Notes: generated by a model from the sequence alone, not told the origin. A stretch of 64,000 nucleotides of DNA from DATKFM01 sp963810485 (GCA_963810485.1 CAWENQ010000004.1:62001-126000), one strand, 5' to 3'. Shown: positions 21,104-30,719, counted from the first letter of the stretch. Made by a program: numbers and translations.

Positions 21104-23932
21104 CTACCCCGTCCAGCCCAGCCCCGAGGCGATGCAGTTCATCGACAGCAGAAGCGGCACCAGGCGGTCGAAGTCGCCACCGTTGCCGCCCGCGCGGAAT
21201 CGGCGGAGCAGCTCGATCTGTTGCCGGTTCACCCGGTCGATGATCGGCAGGCGCCGGGCCAGGCGCACCTTGTACTGCGCGAACCGCGCGGCGAGTTCGG
21301 CGTCGCCGCTGAGCCAGAGCAGCATGCGCACCGTGCGGTCATATTCATCCTTGATGATGCCGAACACCTGCCCGCTGATCGCGCGGTCGGGGACCAGATC
21401 GGCGTAGAGGGCGGCGATCTCCATGTCGCAGAGGCAGAGCGCCTTCTCCACCTCATCGACGGTCAGGCGGAATAGGCGCGACTCCCGGAACATCTGCCGC
21501 AGCAGCGTTTCGCCCGCTTCCTGCCGGACCTGCACGAAGCGCTCGAGTGCCGTGCCGATGCCGAACCAGCTCGGCACCATGTGGCGGTTCTGACTCCAGG
21601 CGAAAACCCAGGGAATGGCGCGGAGATCGTCCAGCGACTGGGCGCCGGTGCGGCGCGCCGGCCGCGAGCCCATCTTCAGCAGGGCCAGCTCCTCCACCGG
21701 ACTCGCCGCCTGGTAATAGCTCACAAGGCCCGGATTTTCCGCGAGGCGCCGGTATGCCGCGTAGGATATCCCCGATAGCGCCTCCATCGCCTCGTCATAT
21801 TCCGGATGGGGCCAGAGGCCGGGATCCTGGTTCGAGATCAGGCAATGCTCGATGACGCTGGCGGCCAGCAATTCCATCTGGTGCAGCGCCGTGCCGTGGT
21901 TGGCATATTTCGACGATACGACTTCGCCCTGTTCGGTCAGGCGGAAGCCGCCGGTGATGGAACTGGCAGGCTGCGCGGCGATCGCGCGGCCGGTGGGCGC
22001 GCCGCCGCGACTGACCGAACCGCCGCGGCCATGGAAGAAAGTGATGGGCACGCCCAGCTTCTGACTGAGCGCGGTAAGGCTGCGCTGTGCCTTTGCCAAC
22101 TCCCAATTGGCAGTGAGATAGCCGCCATCCTTGTTCGAGTCCGAATAGCCGAGCATCACCTCCTGACTGCCGCCATGATCGGCGATCGTCCGCCGCACGA
22201 TCGGGGAGTCCAGCAGTTCGGTCATGATCCCGGGCGCGCGGCGGAGATCGTCGATGCTCTCGAACAGCGGCGTGACGCGGAAGCTGCAGGCCTGCTCGCC
22301 TTCCGGCCCGGTGAAATGCCCGAACAGCCGCGCCAGGGCGTAGACGCCCAGCAAATCGGTGGCGTTGTGGGTCATGCTGAGCACGAAGCTGCCGACGGCA
22401 TCGCGGTCCAACGCCGGCTTCAGCTCCCGAATCTTCCGCAGCAGGGTGAAGACCGGCGAGTCGATTTCAGCGATTACCCGGTAGCTGTCCACCGGCGCAT
22501 TGAGTGGACGGGTCAACTGTCGTTCGACCCAAACCGCCCATTCGCCTGATGTCGGCGCCGGCGCATCGGACGGTTCCCGGCCGGTTTCCCACGCCCAAAG
22601 CTGCGCCAGCGCGAAGTTGATCTGCCGCGAATTCTCCCGAAGATCGAGGCTGGCGGTGCAGAAGCGGAACGACTCCACCTGGCGCCGCAGCGGCGTCACC
22701 CAAGCGCGGGCCAAGGACTGGCATTTCATGTCCCGCAGCGTCCATTCCATCATCCGCAGATGGCCGAGAAGCTCGTCGGCATCGCGGTAGGACTCGGGAA
22801 AACCGGCGCTGCCCGGTTCCGCCATCGCCGCGTCGATCTTGCGTTCGACGCAGGCGGCGTACTGCCGGAACAGCTCGCCGGGATTGCGGCCGGCAATGAG
22901 GTTGCGTTGCGGATCGGCGGCGAGCAGCCGGTCCAGGGCGTCTTGGAAAGCCTCGGGCACCGCCACCGCATTGCCGGTGATGCTCAGGCTCTTGGTCAGA
23001 ACGCGGATGCCCTCGCGATAGCGCTCCAGAGCAGCGCGGCGGCCGGCGGCGAAAGCGGCCTCGGTCACCTCGGCAGTGACGAAGGGATTGCCGTCGCGAT
23101 CACCGCCAATCCAGGAACCGAAGCGCAGGAATGGCGGCACCTCGATGCGGGCGCCGGGATAATGCCGGTCGATGGCGCCGCGCAGCCGGTCCTGCAACTC
23201 CGGCAGGCGGTCGAACAGGGTCTGCTCGAAGAAGTGCAGACCCCAGGCGATCTCCTGGGTCACAGTCGGCCGCTCCACCCGCAATTCGCCCGTCAGCCAC
23301 AACAGGTCGATCTCGCCGCGCAGCCGGTCCTGCAATTGCTGGCGCTCGCGCCGGGTCCAGCGCGGCGACTCCAATTCATAGAGGAGACGATAGATGCGCC
23401 GGTGGATCTCCAGCACCGTCACCCGCTTGGCCTCGGTCGGGTGGGCGGTGATCACAGGCGCAATGTGAATCTTGTTCAGCAGCCGCTGCAGGCCGCTGGC
23501 GGTGATGCCGGAAGCCGCCGCCTCGGCCAGCACGCGGGAAAACGTGCCGGGGATGCGGTCGGGCCCGCGCTCGGTCTCGGTCTGCCGCCGATAGCGCATG
23601 GCGGCGTTCTCTTCGGCGATGCTCAGGAGCTGGAACCAGATGCCTTGGGCTTGGAGGCTACGGGACAGCAGCTCCGGATCATCCAGCGGCGCGTCGGCTT
23701 CGCCGCCGACGACCTTTTCCAGCTGCGGCAGCCGCTCCCGCACCACGCCCAGCAGCAGGCCATGGAGCTGAACGCTGAGCTCGCCCACATAGCGCTGGGC
23801 CTCGATCTGCAGCGGAATCTGCCGCGGTCCAACCGGTTTCGCATTGCCAGCGGGTTTCGGCCGCGGCGCCCGGGCGGCGGCGGTATCGGGTCCTGGCTCT
23901 CTGTTATCCGGTGCCATGCTGCGCTGCAGCAT
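21104..23932 (-). CDS. ppc: phosphoenolpyruvate carboxylase
   Basis: About 942 residues. Carboxylates PEP to oxaloacetate; in the serine cycle it feeds malate to malate thiokinase. Catalytic motifs are intact: VITAHPTEAKR, GYSDSNKDGG and FHGRGGSVSRGG. The usual C-terminal NTG is GWTG here. The Lys of the E. coli KADLWLAEYYD segment (Lys773) aligns with Leu in LCDMEIAALYAD. Both positions bind the inhibitor aspartate in E. coli, so weak feedback inhibition is predicted. The start is placed at ATG 23932, 7 nt after the mtkB stop; 23968 and 23917 are alternatives. Last gene of the operon. Confidence 0.95.
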   Translation of the reverse strand: MLQRSMAPDNREPGPDTAAARAPRPKPAGNAKPVGPRQIPLQIEAQRYVGELSVQLHGLLLGVVRERLPQLEKVVGGEADAPLDDPELLSRSLQAQGIWFQLLSIAEENAAMRYRRQTETERGPDRIPGTFSRVLAEAAASGITASGLQRLLNKIHIAPVITAHPTEAKRVTVLEIHRRIYRLLYELESPRWTRRERQQLQDRLRGEIDLLWLTGELRVERPTVTQEIAWGLHFFEQTLFDRLPELQDRLRGAIDRHYPGARIEVPPFLRFGSWIGGDRDGNPFVTAEVTEAAFAAGRRAALERYREGIRVLTKSLSITGNAVAVPEAFQDALDRLLAADPQRNLIAGRNPGELFRQYAACVERKIDAAMAEPGSAGFPESYRDADELLGHLRMMEWTLRDMKCQSLARAWVTPLRRQVESFRFCTASLDLRENSRQINFALAQLWAWETGREPSDAPAPTSGEWAVWVERQLTRPLNAPVDSYRVIAEIDSPVFTLLRKIRELKPALDRDAVGSFVLSMTHNATDLLGVYALARLFGHFTGPEGEQACSFRVTPLFESIDDLRRAPGIMTELLDSPIVRRTIADHGGSQEVMLGYSDSNKDGGYLTANWELAKAQRSLTALSQKLGVPITFFHGRGGSVSRGGAPTGRAIAAQPASSITGGFRLTEQGEVVSSKYANHGTALHQMELLAASVIEHCLISNQDPGLWPHPEYDEAMEALSGISYAAYRRLAENPGLVSYYQAASPVEELALLKMGSRPARRTGAQSLDDLRAIPWVFAWSQNRHMVPSWFGIGTALERFVQVRQEAGETLLRQMFRESRLFRLTVDEVEKALCLCDMEIAALYADLVPDRAISGQVFGIIKDEYDRTVRMLLWLSGDAELAARFAQYKVRLARRLPIIDRVNRQQIELLRRFRAGGNGGDFDRLVPLLLSMNCIASGLGWTG

Positions 23933-23939
23933 GGCCCAT

Positions 23940-24830
23940 TCACGCGGCTTTGGCGAGAACCTTTGCAACGGATATGCCCAACTCGGCCGGGCTTGGGGCC
24001 ACGGCCACGCCGGCTCCCCTCAGGATCTCGACCTTCTCCGAGGCACTCTCGCCGAAGGCGGAAATGATCGCGCCCGCATGGCCCATGCGGCGGCCCTTGG
24101 GCGCCGTCAGGCCGGCGATATAGGCGATGACCGGCTTGGTCATATGCTCGCGGACGAACTCGGCGGCCTCAGCCTCCTGCGGCCCGCCGATCTCGCCGAT
24201 CATCATGATGGCGGTCGTCTCGGAGTCAGCCTCGAACAGCTCAAGGATATCGCGGAACGAGCTGCCGTTGATGGGATCGCCGCCGATGCCGACGCTGGTG
24301 GAGACGCCGATACCCAGCTCCAGCATCTGCGACGCGGCCTCATAGCCCAGCGTGCCGGAGCGGCCGACAATGCCGACGGTGCCGCGCTTATAGATGTGGC
24401 CGGGCATGATGCCGAGCATCGATCGGCCTGGGCTGATGACTCCGGCGCAATTCGGGCCGATCAGCCGCATGCGGTCCTCCCGCTTGTAGCGCTTCATGAA
24501 GCGCTTCACCCGGATCATGTCCTGGGCGGGAATGCCGTCGGTGATAGCGACGCAAGTCTTGATACCGGAGTCGGCCGCTTCCATGATCGAATCCGCAGCG
24601 AAGGGCGGCGGCACGAAGACGATGCTGGCTTCGGCGCCGGTCTTGTCGACCGCTTCCTTCACGGTGTTGAACACCGGCCGGTCGAGATGGGTGGTGCCGC
24701 CCTTGCCGGGCGTCACGCCGCCGACGATGTTGGTGCCGTAGGCGATCATCTCCTTGGCATGGAAGCTGCCGATATTGCCGGTGAAGCCCTGGACGATGAC
24801 AGGCGTCTTCTCGTCGATGAGGATGCTCAT
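23940..24830 (-). CDS. mtkB: malate-CoA ligase (malate thiokinase) alpha-type subunit MtkB
   Basis: 296 residues, SucD-like: CoA-binding Rossmann N-terminus VIVQGFTGNIGSFHAKEM, GPNCAGVISPG, GIVGRSGTLGYEA, and the active-site His in RMGHAGAII. By sequence alone it could be succinyl-CoA synthetase alpha. The neighbours (sgaA, ppc) and the MtkA-like partner point to malate thiokinase, which activates malate to malyl-CoA. It starts 11 bp after mtkA. The frame is intact. Confidence 0.88.
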   Translation of the reverse strand: MSILIDEKTPVIVQGFTGNIGSFHAKEMIAYGTNIVGGVTPGKGGTTHLDRPVFNTVKEAVDKTGAEASIVFVPPPFAADSIMEAADSGIKTCVAITDGIPAQDMIRVKRFMKRYKREDRMRLIGPNCAGVISPGRSMLGIMPGHIYKRGTVGIVGRSGTLGYEAASQMLELGIGVSTSVGIGGDPINGSSFRDILELFEADSETTAIMMIGEIGGPQEAEAAEFVREHMTKPVIAYIAGLTAPKGRRMGHAGAIISAFGESASEKVEILRGAGVAVAPSPAELGISVAKVLAKAA

Positions 24831-24841
24831 GATTGTCTCCC

Positions 24842-26037
24842 CTAAGCGGCCTTGGCTTTTTTGGCGGTCTTGGACGAGCGCCAGGCGGACACGACGCGGT
24901 CGGCGGCCTCGGCCAATGTATTTGCGGTGATGATCGGCAGGCCGCTCTCCTTCAGGATGCGGCGGCCCGCTTCGACATTCGTTCCGGCGAGGCGCACCAC
25001 CAGCGGCAGGTTGATGCCGACCTTCTGCACCGCCTGCACCACGCCCTCGGCGACCCAGTCGCAGCGGTTGATGCCGGCGAAGATGTTGACGAGGATCGCT
25101 TCCACCTTCTCGTCCGACAGCACCAGGCGGAATGCCTTGGCCACGCGCTCGGGCGTGGCGCCGCCGCCGATATCCAGGAAGTTCGCGGGCTCGCCGCCGG
25201 CATGCTTGATCATGTCCATGGTGGCCATGGCGAGGCCGGCGCCATTGACGATGCAGCCGATATTGCCGTCGAGGCCGACATAGCTGAGGCCGCGGTCCGC
25301 CGCCTTGGTCTCGCGCGCATCCTCCTGGGATTTGTCGCGCAGTTCGGCGATCTTCGGATGGCGGAACAGCGCGTTGTCGTCGAAGGTCATCTTGGCGTCC
25401 AGCGCAATCAGGCGGCCGTCTTCGGTCACGACCAGCGGATTGATTTCCACCATGGTGGCGTCGAGATCGCGGAAGGCGCGGTAGCAGCCGAGGATCGTGC
25501 TCACCGCCTGGCTGATGAGGCCCGACTCGAGACCGAGTGCGAAAGCGATTTCGCGCGCCTGGAACGACGTGCATGCCAACGGCGGGATCAACATTGGTGC
25601 GGATGATCGACTGGGGCTGGTTCTGGGCGATTTCCTCGATCTCCATGCCGCCTGCTGACGAAGCCACAACCATCACCCGCTCGGACTTACGATCCAGGAC
25701 GAGACCGAGATAGAGCTCTCGCTCGATCGGCGACGGCGCCTTCGACATAGAGGCGATAGACCACCTTGCCCCGCGGGCCGGTCTGGTGCGTGACCAGCCG
25801 CTTGCCCAGCAGTTCGTCGGCGGCGTCCCACACCTCATGGTCGTTGCCGCAGACCTTGATGCCGCCGGCCTTGCCGCGGCCGCCGGAATGAATCTGCGCC
25901 TTCACCACCCATTTGTCGCCGCCGAGCTCGGTCGTGCGATAGGCCGCCTGCTCCGGGCTGTAGGCCAGGCCGCCGCGGGGGATCGGCACCCCGAAGTTCG
26001 CCAGCAGTTCCTTGGCCTGATACTCATGGATGTCCAT
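24842..26037 (-). pseudogene. mtkA: malate-CoA ligase beta-type subunit MtkA, two apparent frameshifts
   Basis: SucC-like ATP-grasp subunit. The start MDIHEYQAKELLANFGVP has GGGGAGAG upstream. Homology runs in three successive frames: residues 1 to about 99 end at KVVYRLYVEGA. Then IERELYLGLVLDRKSERV and GGMEIEEIAQNQP run to DPAVGMH. Then FQAREIAFALGLESG runs to the end, with VEINPLVVT, NGAGLAMATMDMIKHAGG and NIFAGINRCDWVAEG. Each switch needs removal of one base, near 25,730 and near 25,565. Reconstructed length is about 397 residues. If the extra bases are real, no MtkA is made. Confidence 0.85.
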
Positions 26038-26072
26038 GGGCGTCTCTCCCCAGTCCGGATTTTCGACAGGTC

Positions 26073-27273
26073 CTAGGCCGCGACGGAGCGCGGCAGCGCC
26101 GCCCTGCGGTGGCTATGACGGAAATGCTCCTGCGCTGCGCCGACGCCGCTGCCGGGCGCGACGTCGATGCCGATATCGCGCATCGCCATTTCGGCGCCGC
26201 CGAGCGCGGTCAGCACCATCAGCTCGTTGAGATCTGCCCAGATGGCCGATGCGGAACACCTTGCCCGCGACCTTCGACAGGCCGACGCCCAGCGACAGGT
26301 TGTAGCGGTCATAGGCGACGCGCACGACCTCGTTGCCGTCGAAGCCTTCGGGCACGCGGATCGCTGTCACCGTATCGGAGTACCAACGCGGATGCTTGGC
26401 GCAGACCGTGAGGCCCCAGGCCGCCACCGCCTTGCGCACGCCTTCGGCCATGCGGTGATGGCGCGCAAAGACATTCTCCAAGCCTTCACCGAGCAGCAGG
26501 TCGATAGAGGCGCGCAGGCCGCGCAACAGCGTGGTCGCCGGCGTGTAGGGGAAATAGCCGTCCTTGTTGGTGCGGATCATGTCATCGAAATCGAAGAAAC
26601 AGCGGTAGCTCTTCGCCGTCTTCGAAGCCTCCAGCGCCTTCTGGCTGGCGGCCACAAGGGCGAGGCCCGTCGGCATCATGAAGCCCTTCTGCGAGCCGGC
26701 GACAGCCAGATCGACGCCCCATTCATCCATGCGGAACTCGATGCAAGCGATGGAGCTGACGCCATCGACGAACAGCAGCGCGGGGTGACCGATGGCGTCC
26801 AACACTTTGCGCACGCCTGCGACATCGCTGGTGACACCGGTTGCGGTCTCGTTGTGGCAGACCAGCACCGCCTTGATGGCGTGGCCCTTGTCCGCGGCGA
26901 GACGGTCGGCGAAGCGCTCCACCGGCACGCCCTCGCCCCACTCCACATCCACCACGTCGACATCGAGGCCGTGACGCTGGCAGAGATCGATCCAGAGATG
27001 GGAGAACTGGCCGAAGCGCGCGGCGAGAACCTTGTCGCCGGGCGACAGCGTGTTGGTGATCGCCGCTTCCCAGCCGCCGGTGCCCGAGGCCGGGAACAGG
27101 AACACCTGGCCGTTGCGCGTCTTGAAGATCTTCTTCACATCCTGGAACAGGCCGAGGGTGAAGGCCGGAAAATCGGGGGCGCGCTGGTCCTCCAGCGGGA
27201 TGTCCATGGCGAGGCGCACCTCGTCGGGCATGTTGGTCGGGCCGGGAATGAAAAGCATGTTGCGTCCGGGCAT
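26073..27273 (-). CDS. sgaA: serine-glyoxylate aminotransferase, frameshift near the 3' end
   Basis: PLP enzyme converting serine plus glyoxylate to hydroxypyruvate plus glycine, a step of the serine cycle. N-terminus MPGRNMLFIPGPTNMPDEV, FPASGTGGWEAAITNTL, and the PLP lysine in AVAGSQKGFMMPTGL near residue 198. The start has AGGAGA 7 nt upstream. The frame is correct to KVFRIGHLG, then shifts; removing one base near 26,235 gives DLNELMVLTALGGAEMAM and ends at 26,073 (about 400 residues). Without it the frame runs to 26,113 with a nonsense tail of about 40 residues, replacing a conserved C-terminal part. Confidence 0.88.
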
Positions 27274-27328
27274 CCTGCGTCTCCTGTGGTCTGCGAGGGA
27301 GAGAGGGAATCGAGATCGGAAGCCGCGC

Positions 27329-27548
27329 TCAGGCGGCGTCGTAATACTCGGCTTCGACGCGGCGCATGGCCGCGGTGAAATCCAGTGGCGGCGCGGCGAT
27401 GGCGATCACCGGACGCACGACCGGCGGTATTCGGCGCCGGGGCCGGCGCCACCGCGTTCTTGGCGGAAGCCTCGCCAGCCACATGAGTGCCGGCAGCCCA
27501 GCGGCCGGCTGCAGCGCGTTCGCCAAAAAGTTCGGGTTTGCTGGTCAC
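27329..27548 (-). pseudogene. small ORF at the head of the serine-cycle operon, apparent frameshift
   Basis: A GTG at 27548 with GGAGG 8 nt upstream opens a frame VTSKPELFGERAAAGRW with an Ala/Pro-rich middle. The frame then runs on without a sensible end. Skipping one base near 27,430 gives PPVVRPVIAIAAPPLDFTAA and ends YYDAA with a stop at 27,329 (about 72 residues). It lies 55 bp before sgaA on the same strand. I do not recognise the protein. The strong ribosome site is the main argument that it is real. Confidence 0.5.
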
Positions 27549-27649
27549 GGTCTGAACCTCCTTGCGGCCGCCGCCCGTTCTCGCCGCGGGGTTTGCGGGG
27601 CTTTTGCATCTATGAGCTTGACTATTGGACCACCTCTCATACGCTATGT

Positions 27650-27664
27650 GAATTGCAGTAATTC
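27650..27664. promoter_or_regulatory. dyad between divergent sga operon and LysR gene
   Basis: GAATT-GCAGT-AATTC is a perfect 5-bp inverted repeat with a 5-nt spacer, 24 bp before the LysR ATG. The size and position suit a LysR-type binding site in a divergent promoter; binding is inferred. Confidence 0.35.
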
Positions 27665-27688
27665 TCATTGGATGCATAACATTTCCTG

Positions 27689-28624
27689 ATGGCCTCCCTC
27701 CGCTCCAAGCTGCCGCCGGTGAACAGCCTGGTCGTTTTCGAAGCGGCGGCGCGGTTGATGAATTTCACCCGGGCGGCGCAGGAATTGAGCGTCACCCAGG
27801 CAGCCGTGAGCCGGCAGATCCAGCTCCTGGAGGAGCATCTGGGGACCCAGCTCTTCCAGCGTCAGCCGCGGGCGCTGAAGCTCACATTGCCCGGCATCCG
27901 CCTGCACAAGGCGGTGACCATGAGCCTGGAGCATATCGCCAACACCGTGGTCGATCTCCGGCGCATCGGGCCGCGGGCCGATATCACGGTCGCCACCAGC
28001 GTGACCTTCGCCTCCTACTGGCTGATGGCGCATATCGCCAAGTTCCGCGCCGCCCATTCGGATGTGGAGCTGAAGGTGGTGGCCTCGGCGCCGGTCAGCG
28101 ACCTAGCGGCGGCGGGCATTGACTTGGCGATCCGCTACGGATCGGGCAAGTGGCCCGGTGTGCAGGCGATCCACCTCATGGACAATGAGGTGTTCCCGGT
28201 CTGCTCGCCGGGCTATCTCGAAGGCCGCAGGCCGCCGCGAAAGCCGCATGATCTCCTGGATGAATCGCTGCTGCATCTCGTGGAGTACGACCGCAACTGG
28301 GTCACCTGGCAGGCCTGGCTGCAGCAGTTCGACGTGCCGTGGAAACCGACCAAGCGCGGCCTGGAGTTCGACAACTATCTCGTTCTGGTTCAAGCGGCAC
28401 TCGATGGCCAGGGCATCGCGCTGGGTGGCGGGCGCCTGGCCGAAGATTTCATCGCCAGGCACACCCTGGTGCGACCGATCTCCTCCACCTTGCGTTCCAG
28501 CCGCGGCTTCTATCTGTTGGTGCCGCAGGATGTGCCGCTGAGCCAGCCGGCCAAGCTGTTCCGGGACTGGATCGTCAGCGAGGCCAAGGGCAGCCGGAAG
28601 ACAGCCTCGAAGACGGTCGCATAA
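27689..28624 (+). CDS. LysR-family regulator, GcvA type
   Basis: 311 residues. The winged HTH is VNSLVVFEAAARLMNFTRAA followed by LSVTQAAVSRQIQLLEEHLG; a substrate-binding domain runs from about residue 95. The GcvA-type N-terminus (LPPVNSLVVFEAAARLMNFT) is characteristic. It is divergent from the sgaA-mtkAB-ppc operon across 140 bp with a dyad, so it likely controls that operon, perhaps sensing a C1 or glyoxylate-related metabolite (inference). The exporter and oxidoreductase genes follow on the same strand. Confidence 0.9.
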   Translation: MASLRSKLPPVNSLVVFEAAARLMNFTRAAQELSVTQAAVSRQIQLLEEHLGTQLFQRQPRALKLTLPGIRLHKAVTMSLEHIANTVVDLRRIGPRADITVATSVTFASYWLMAHIAKFRAAHSDVELKVVASAPVSDLAAAGIDLAIRYGSGKWPGVQAIHLMDNEVFPVCSPGYLEGRRPPRKPHDLLDESLLHLVEYDRNWVTWQAWLQQFDVPWKPTKRGLEFDNYLVLVQAALDGQGIALGGGRLAEDFIARHTLVRPISSTLRSSRGFYLLVPQDVPLSQPAKLFRDWIVSEAKGSRKTASKTVA

Positions 28625-28639
28625 GGAAAAACACCTGAC

Positions 28640-29584
28640 ATGAACACCAGCCCAAGCCTGCCGGGTTTGCGCTATCTGCCGATTCGCGGCGCGCTCTATA
28701 TGCTGGGCGCGGTCTCGAGCCTGTCGATTCTCGACGTGGCGGTGAAGGTCCTCGTCGACGATCATGCCTATGCCGTCGCCCAGGTCGGATTTCTCCGCTA
28801 CGTCATCGGCGTCGTGATCGCTGCCGGCATCGCCTGGAAAGCGGGCGGGTTGCAGACCCTGCGCACCAGCCGGCCGCTGGGCCACGGCCTGCGGGCGGTG
28901 CTCAATCTCGGCACCATGATCACCTTTTATTATGCGCTGAAGCTGCTGCCCCTGGCCGATTGTTTCGCTGTCGCCTATGCGGCGCCGCTGTTCGTCACCG
29001 CCCTTTCCGTGCCGCTGCTGAAGGAGAAGGTCGGGCCGCGGCGCTGGGCCGCCGTGCTGATCGGCTTCGCTGGCGTGATGTTCATGCTGCAGCCCTCGGG
29101 CGCCGGCGTGAACACGGGATCGTTGCTGGCGCTGAGCTCGGCCTTCCTCTACGCGCTGACGCTGATCACCTCGCGCCAGCTCAGCAGCACCGAGCGCAGC
29201 CATACGATTCTTTTCTACTATTCCTGCGTCGTCATTGTCGTGCTCGGTTGCTTCATGCCCTGGCAGTGGGAAACACCGACACCGGAGCATTGGGTCATAT
29301 TCATCGTCTCCGGCATCGCCGGCAGCTTCGGCCAGTTCTTCCTCAACCAGGCGTTCCGTTACGCCGAGGCCTCACTGATCGCGCCGTTGGATTACACCGG
29401 CATGGTCTGGGCGATCCTGTTCGGCTACTGGGTCTGGGGCGACGTGCCGACCTGGATCGTTCTGGCCGGCGCCGCCGTGGTGATCAGCAGCACTCTCTAT
29501 ATCGTGCGGCGCGAGGCGATGTTGCGGCGCCAAGGCGTGAGCCAATCGCCAAACCCGCCGCCGACACCGCCGGAAGCTGCATGA
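28640..29584 (+). CDS. DMT-family (EamA) transporter
   Basis: 314 residues, about ten hydrophobic segments, two EamA repeats. The first covers about residues 15-140 (RGALYMLGAVSSLSILDVAV). The second starts near residue 155 and includes the conserved end of the repeat APLDYTGMVWAILFGYWVWG. The substrate is unknown; RhtA/YdcZ-like small-metabolite efflux is common. It lies 15 bp after the LysR gene, and its stop overlaps the next start (ATGA). Confidence 0.9.
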   Translation: MNTSPSLPGLRYLPIRGALYMLGAVSSLSILDVAVKVLVDDHAYAVAQVGFLRYVIGVVIAAGIAWKAGGLQTLRTSRPLGHGLRAVLNLGTMITFYYALKLLPLADCFAVAYAAPLFVTALSVPLLKEKVGPRRWAAVLIGFAGVMFMLQPSGAGVNTGSLLALSSAFLYALTLITSRQLSSTERSHTILFYYSCVVIVVLGCFMPWQWETPTPEHWVIFIVSGIAGSFGQFFLNQAFRYAEASLIAPLDYTGMVWAILFGYWVWGDVPTWIVLAGAAVVISSTLYIVRREAMLRRQGVSQSPNPPPTPPEAA

Positions 29585-30684
29585 CGGAACAAGTCGAATG
29601 CATCGTCATCGGCGCCGGCGTGGTCGGGCTGGCGGTGGCGCGCACGTTGGCACTCAGCGGGCGCGAAGTCATTGTGCTGGAGCGCCACGGACTGATCGGC
29701 AGCGAGATCAGCTCGCGCAACAGCGAGGTCATCCATGCCGGCATCTACTACCCCACCGGCAGCCTGAAGGCGCGTCTCTGCGTCGCTGGGCGAAAGCGTC
29801 TCTATGCCTACTGCGCGGAGCATGGCATCGCTCATAAGCGTCTCGGCAAGCTGATCGTCGCGTCCTCGCCGGCGCAACTGCCGGCGCTCGCGGCGCTGAA
29901 GGCGAAGGCGGAAGCCAACGACGTCACCAATTTGCGGGAGCTGTCGGCAGCCGAGGCTAGCGCCCTGGAGCCTGCGGTCCGCGTCGCCGGAGCGCTGTTC
30001 TCGCCATCCAGCGGCATCGTCGATAGCCATGGCTACATGCTGAGTCTGCAGGGCGAGTTGGAAGACCATGGCGGCGCCCTCGCGCTGAACAGCCCGGTCA
30101 CCGGCGGCGAAATCCGCGATGGCGAATTCGTCATTGAAGTCGGCGGCACCGATCCCCTGACACTGCAATGCCGCCTGCTGGTCAATGCCGGCGGGCTCGG
30201 CGCGCAAGGCATTGCAAGCAATCTAAAGGGCCTGGACCGGAAACTCGTGCCGCCGCTCTACCTCGCCAAGGGCCACTACTTTGTCCTCACCGGCCGGACG
30301 CCCTTCACCCATCTCGTCTATCCGATGCCGGATGCCGCGAGCCTTGGCGTGCATGTGACGCTCGACCTGAATGGCCGCGCCAAATTCGGTCCCGACGTGG
30401 AATGGATCGACCGCATCGACTATGACGTCGATGCCAGCCGGTCTGCCAGCTTCTACGCCGCCATCCGCAGCTACTTTCCCGACCTGGCCGACGGCGCGCT
30501 GGAACCGGGCTACACGGGCATCCGGCCAAAGCTCCAGGCGCCCGGCGGCCCGGCGGAGGATTTCGTCATCCAGGGACCGGAGACTCACGGCATCCGTGGT
30601 TTGGTGAACCTGTTCGGCATCGAATCTCCTGGACTGACGAGTTCGCTTGCGATTGCCGACGAGGTGGCCGCGCGGTTGAGCTAG
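29581..30684 (+). CDS. FAD-dependent oxidoreductase, L-2-hydroxyglutarate dehydrogenase-like
   Basis: 367 residues of the DAO/LhgO family. FAD motif CIVIGAGVVGLAVARTLA, LIGSEISSRNSEVIHAGIYY, a mid-region GIVDSHGYM, and the C-terminal FAD loop GPETHGIRGLVNLFGIESPG with LTSSLAIADEVA. These match L-2-hydroxyglutarate oxidase/dehydrogenase-like enzymes; the true substrate is a 2-hydroxyacid by inference. The start overlaps the transporter stop by 4 nt. The frame is open far upstream, but that is the transporter in another frame. Confidence 0.85.
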   Translation: MTEQVECIVIGAGVVGLAVARTLALSGREVIVLERHGLIGSEISSRNSEVIHAGIYYPTGSLKARLCVAGRKRLYAYCAEHGIAHKRLGKLIVASSPAQLPALAALKAKAEANDVTNLRELSAAEASALEPAVRVAGALFSPSSGIVDSHGYMLSLQGELEDHGGALALNSPVTGGEIRDGEFVIEVGGTDPLTLQCRLLVNAGGLGAQGIASNLKGLDRKLVPPLYLAKGHYFVLTGRTPFTHLVYPMPDAASLGVHVTLDLNGRAKFGPDVEWIDRIDYDVDASRSASFYAAIRSYFPDLADGALEPGYTGIRPKLQAPGGPAEDFVIQGPETHGIRGLVNLFGIESPGLTSSLAIADEVAARLS

Positions 30685-30719
30685 CTCGCCAATTCTAGAG
30701 ACATTGCAACGTCATTGTC

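Noticed and set aside
21104..25838. Reading SucC/SucD here as the TCA-cycle succinyl-CoA synthetase
   Set aside because: The neighbours sgaA and ppc and the order match malate thiokinase in the serine cycle; this is contextual and not proof.
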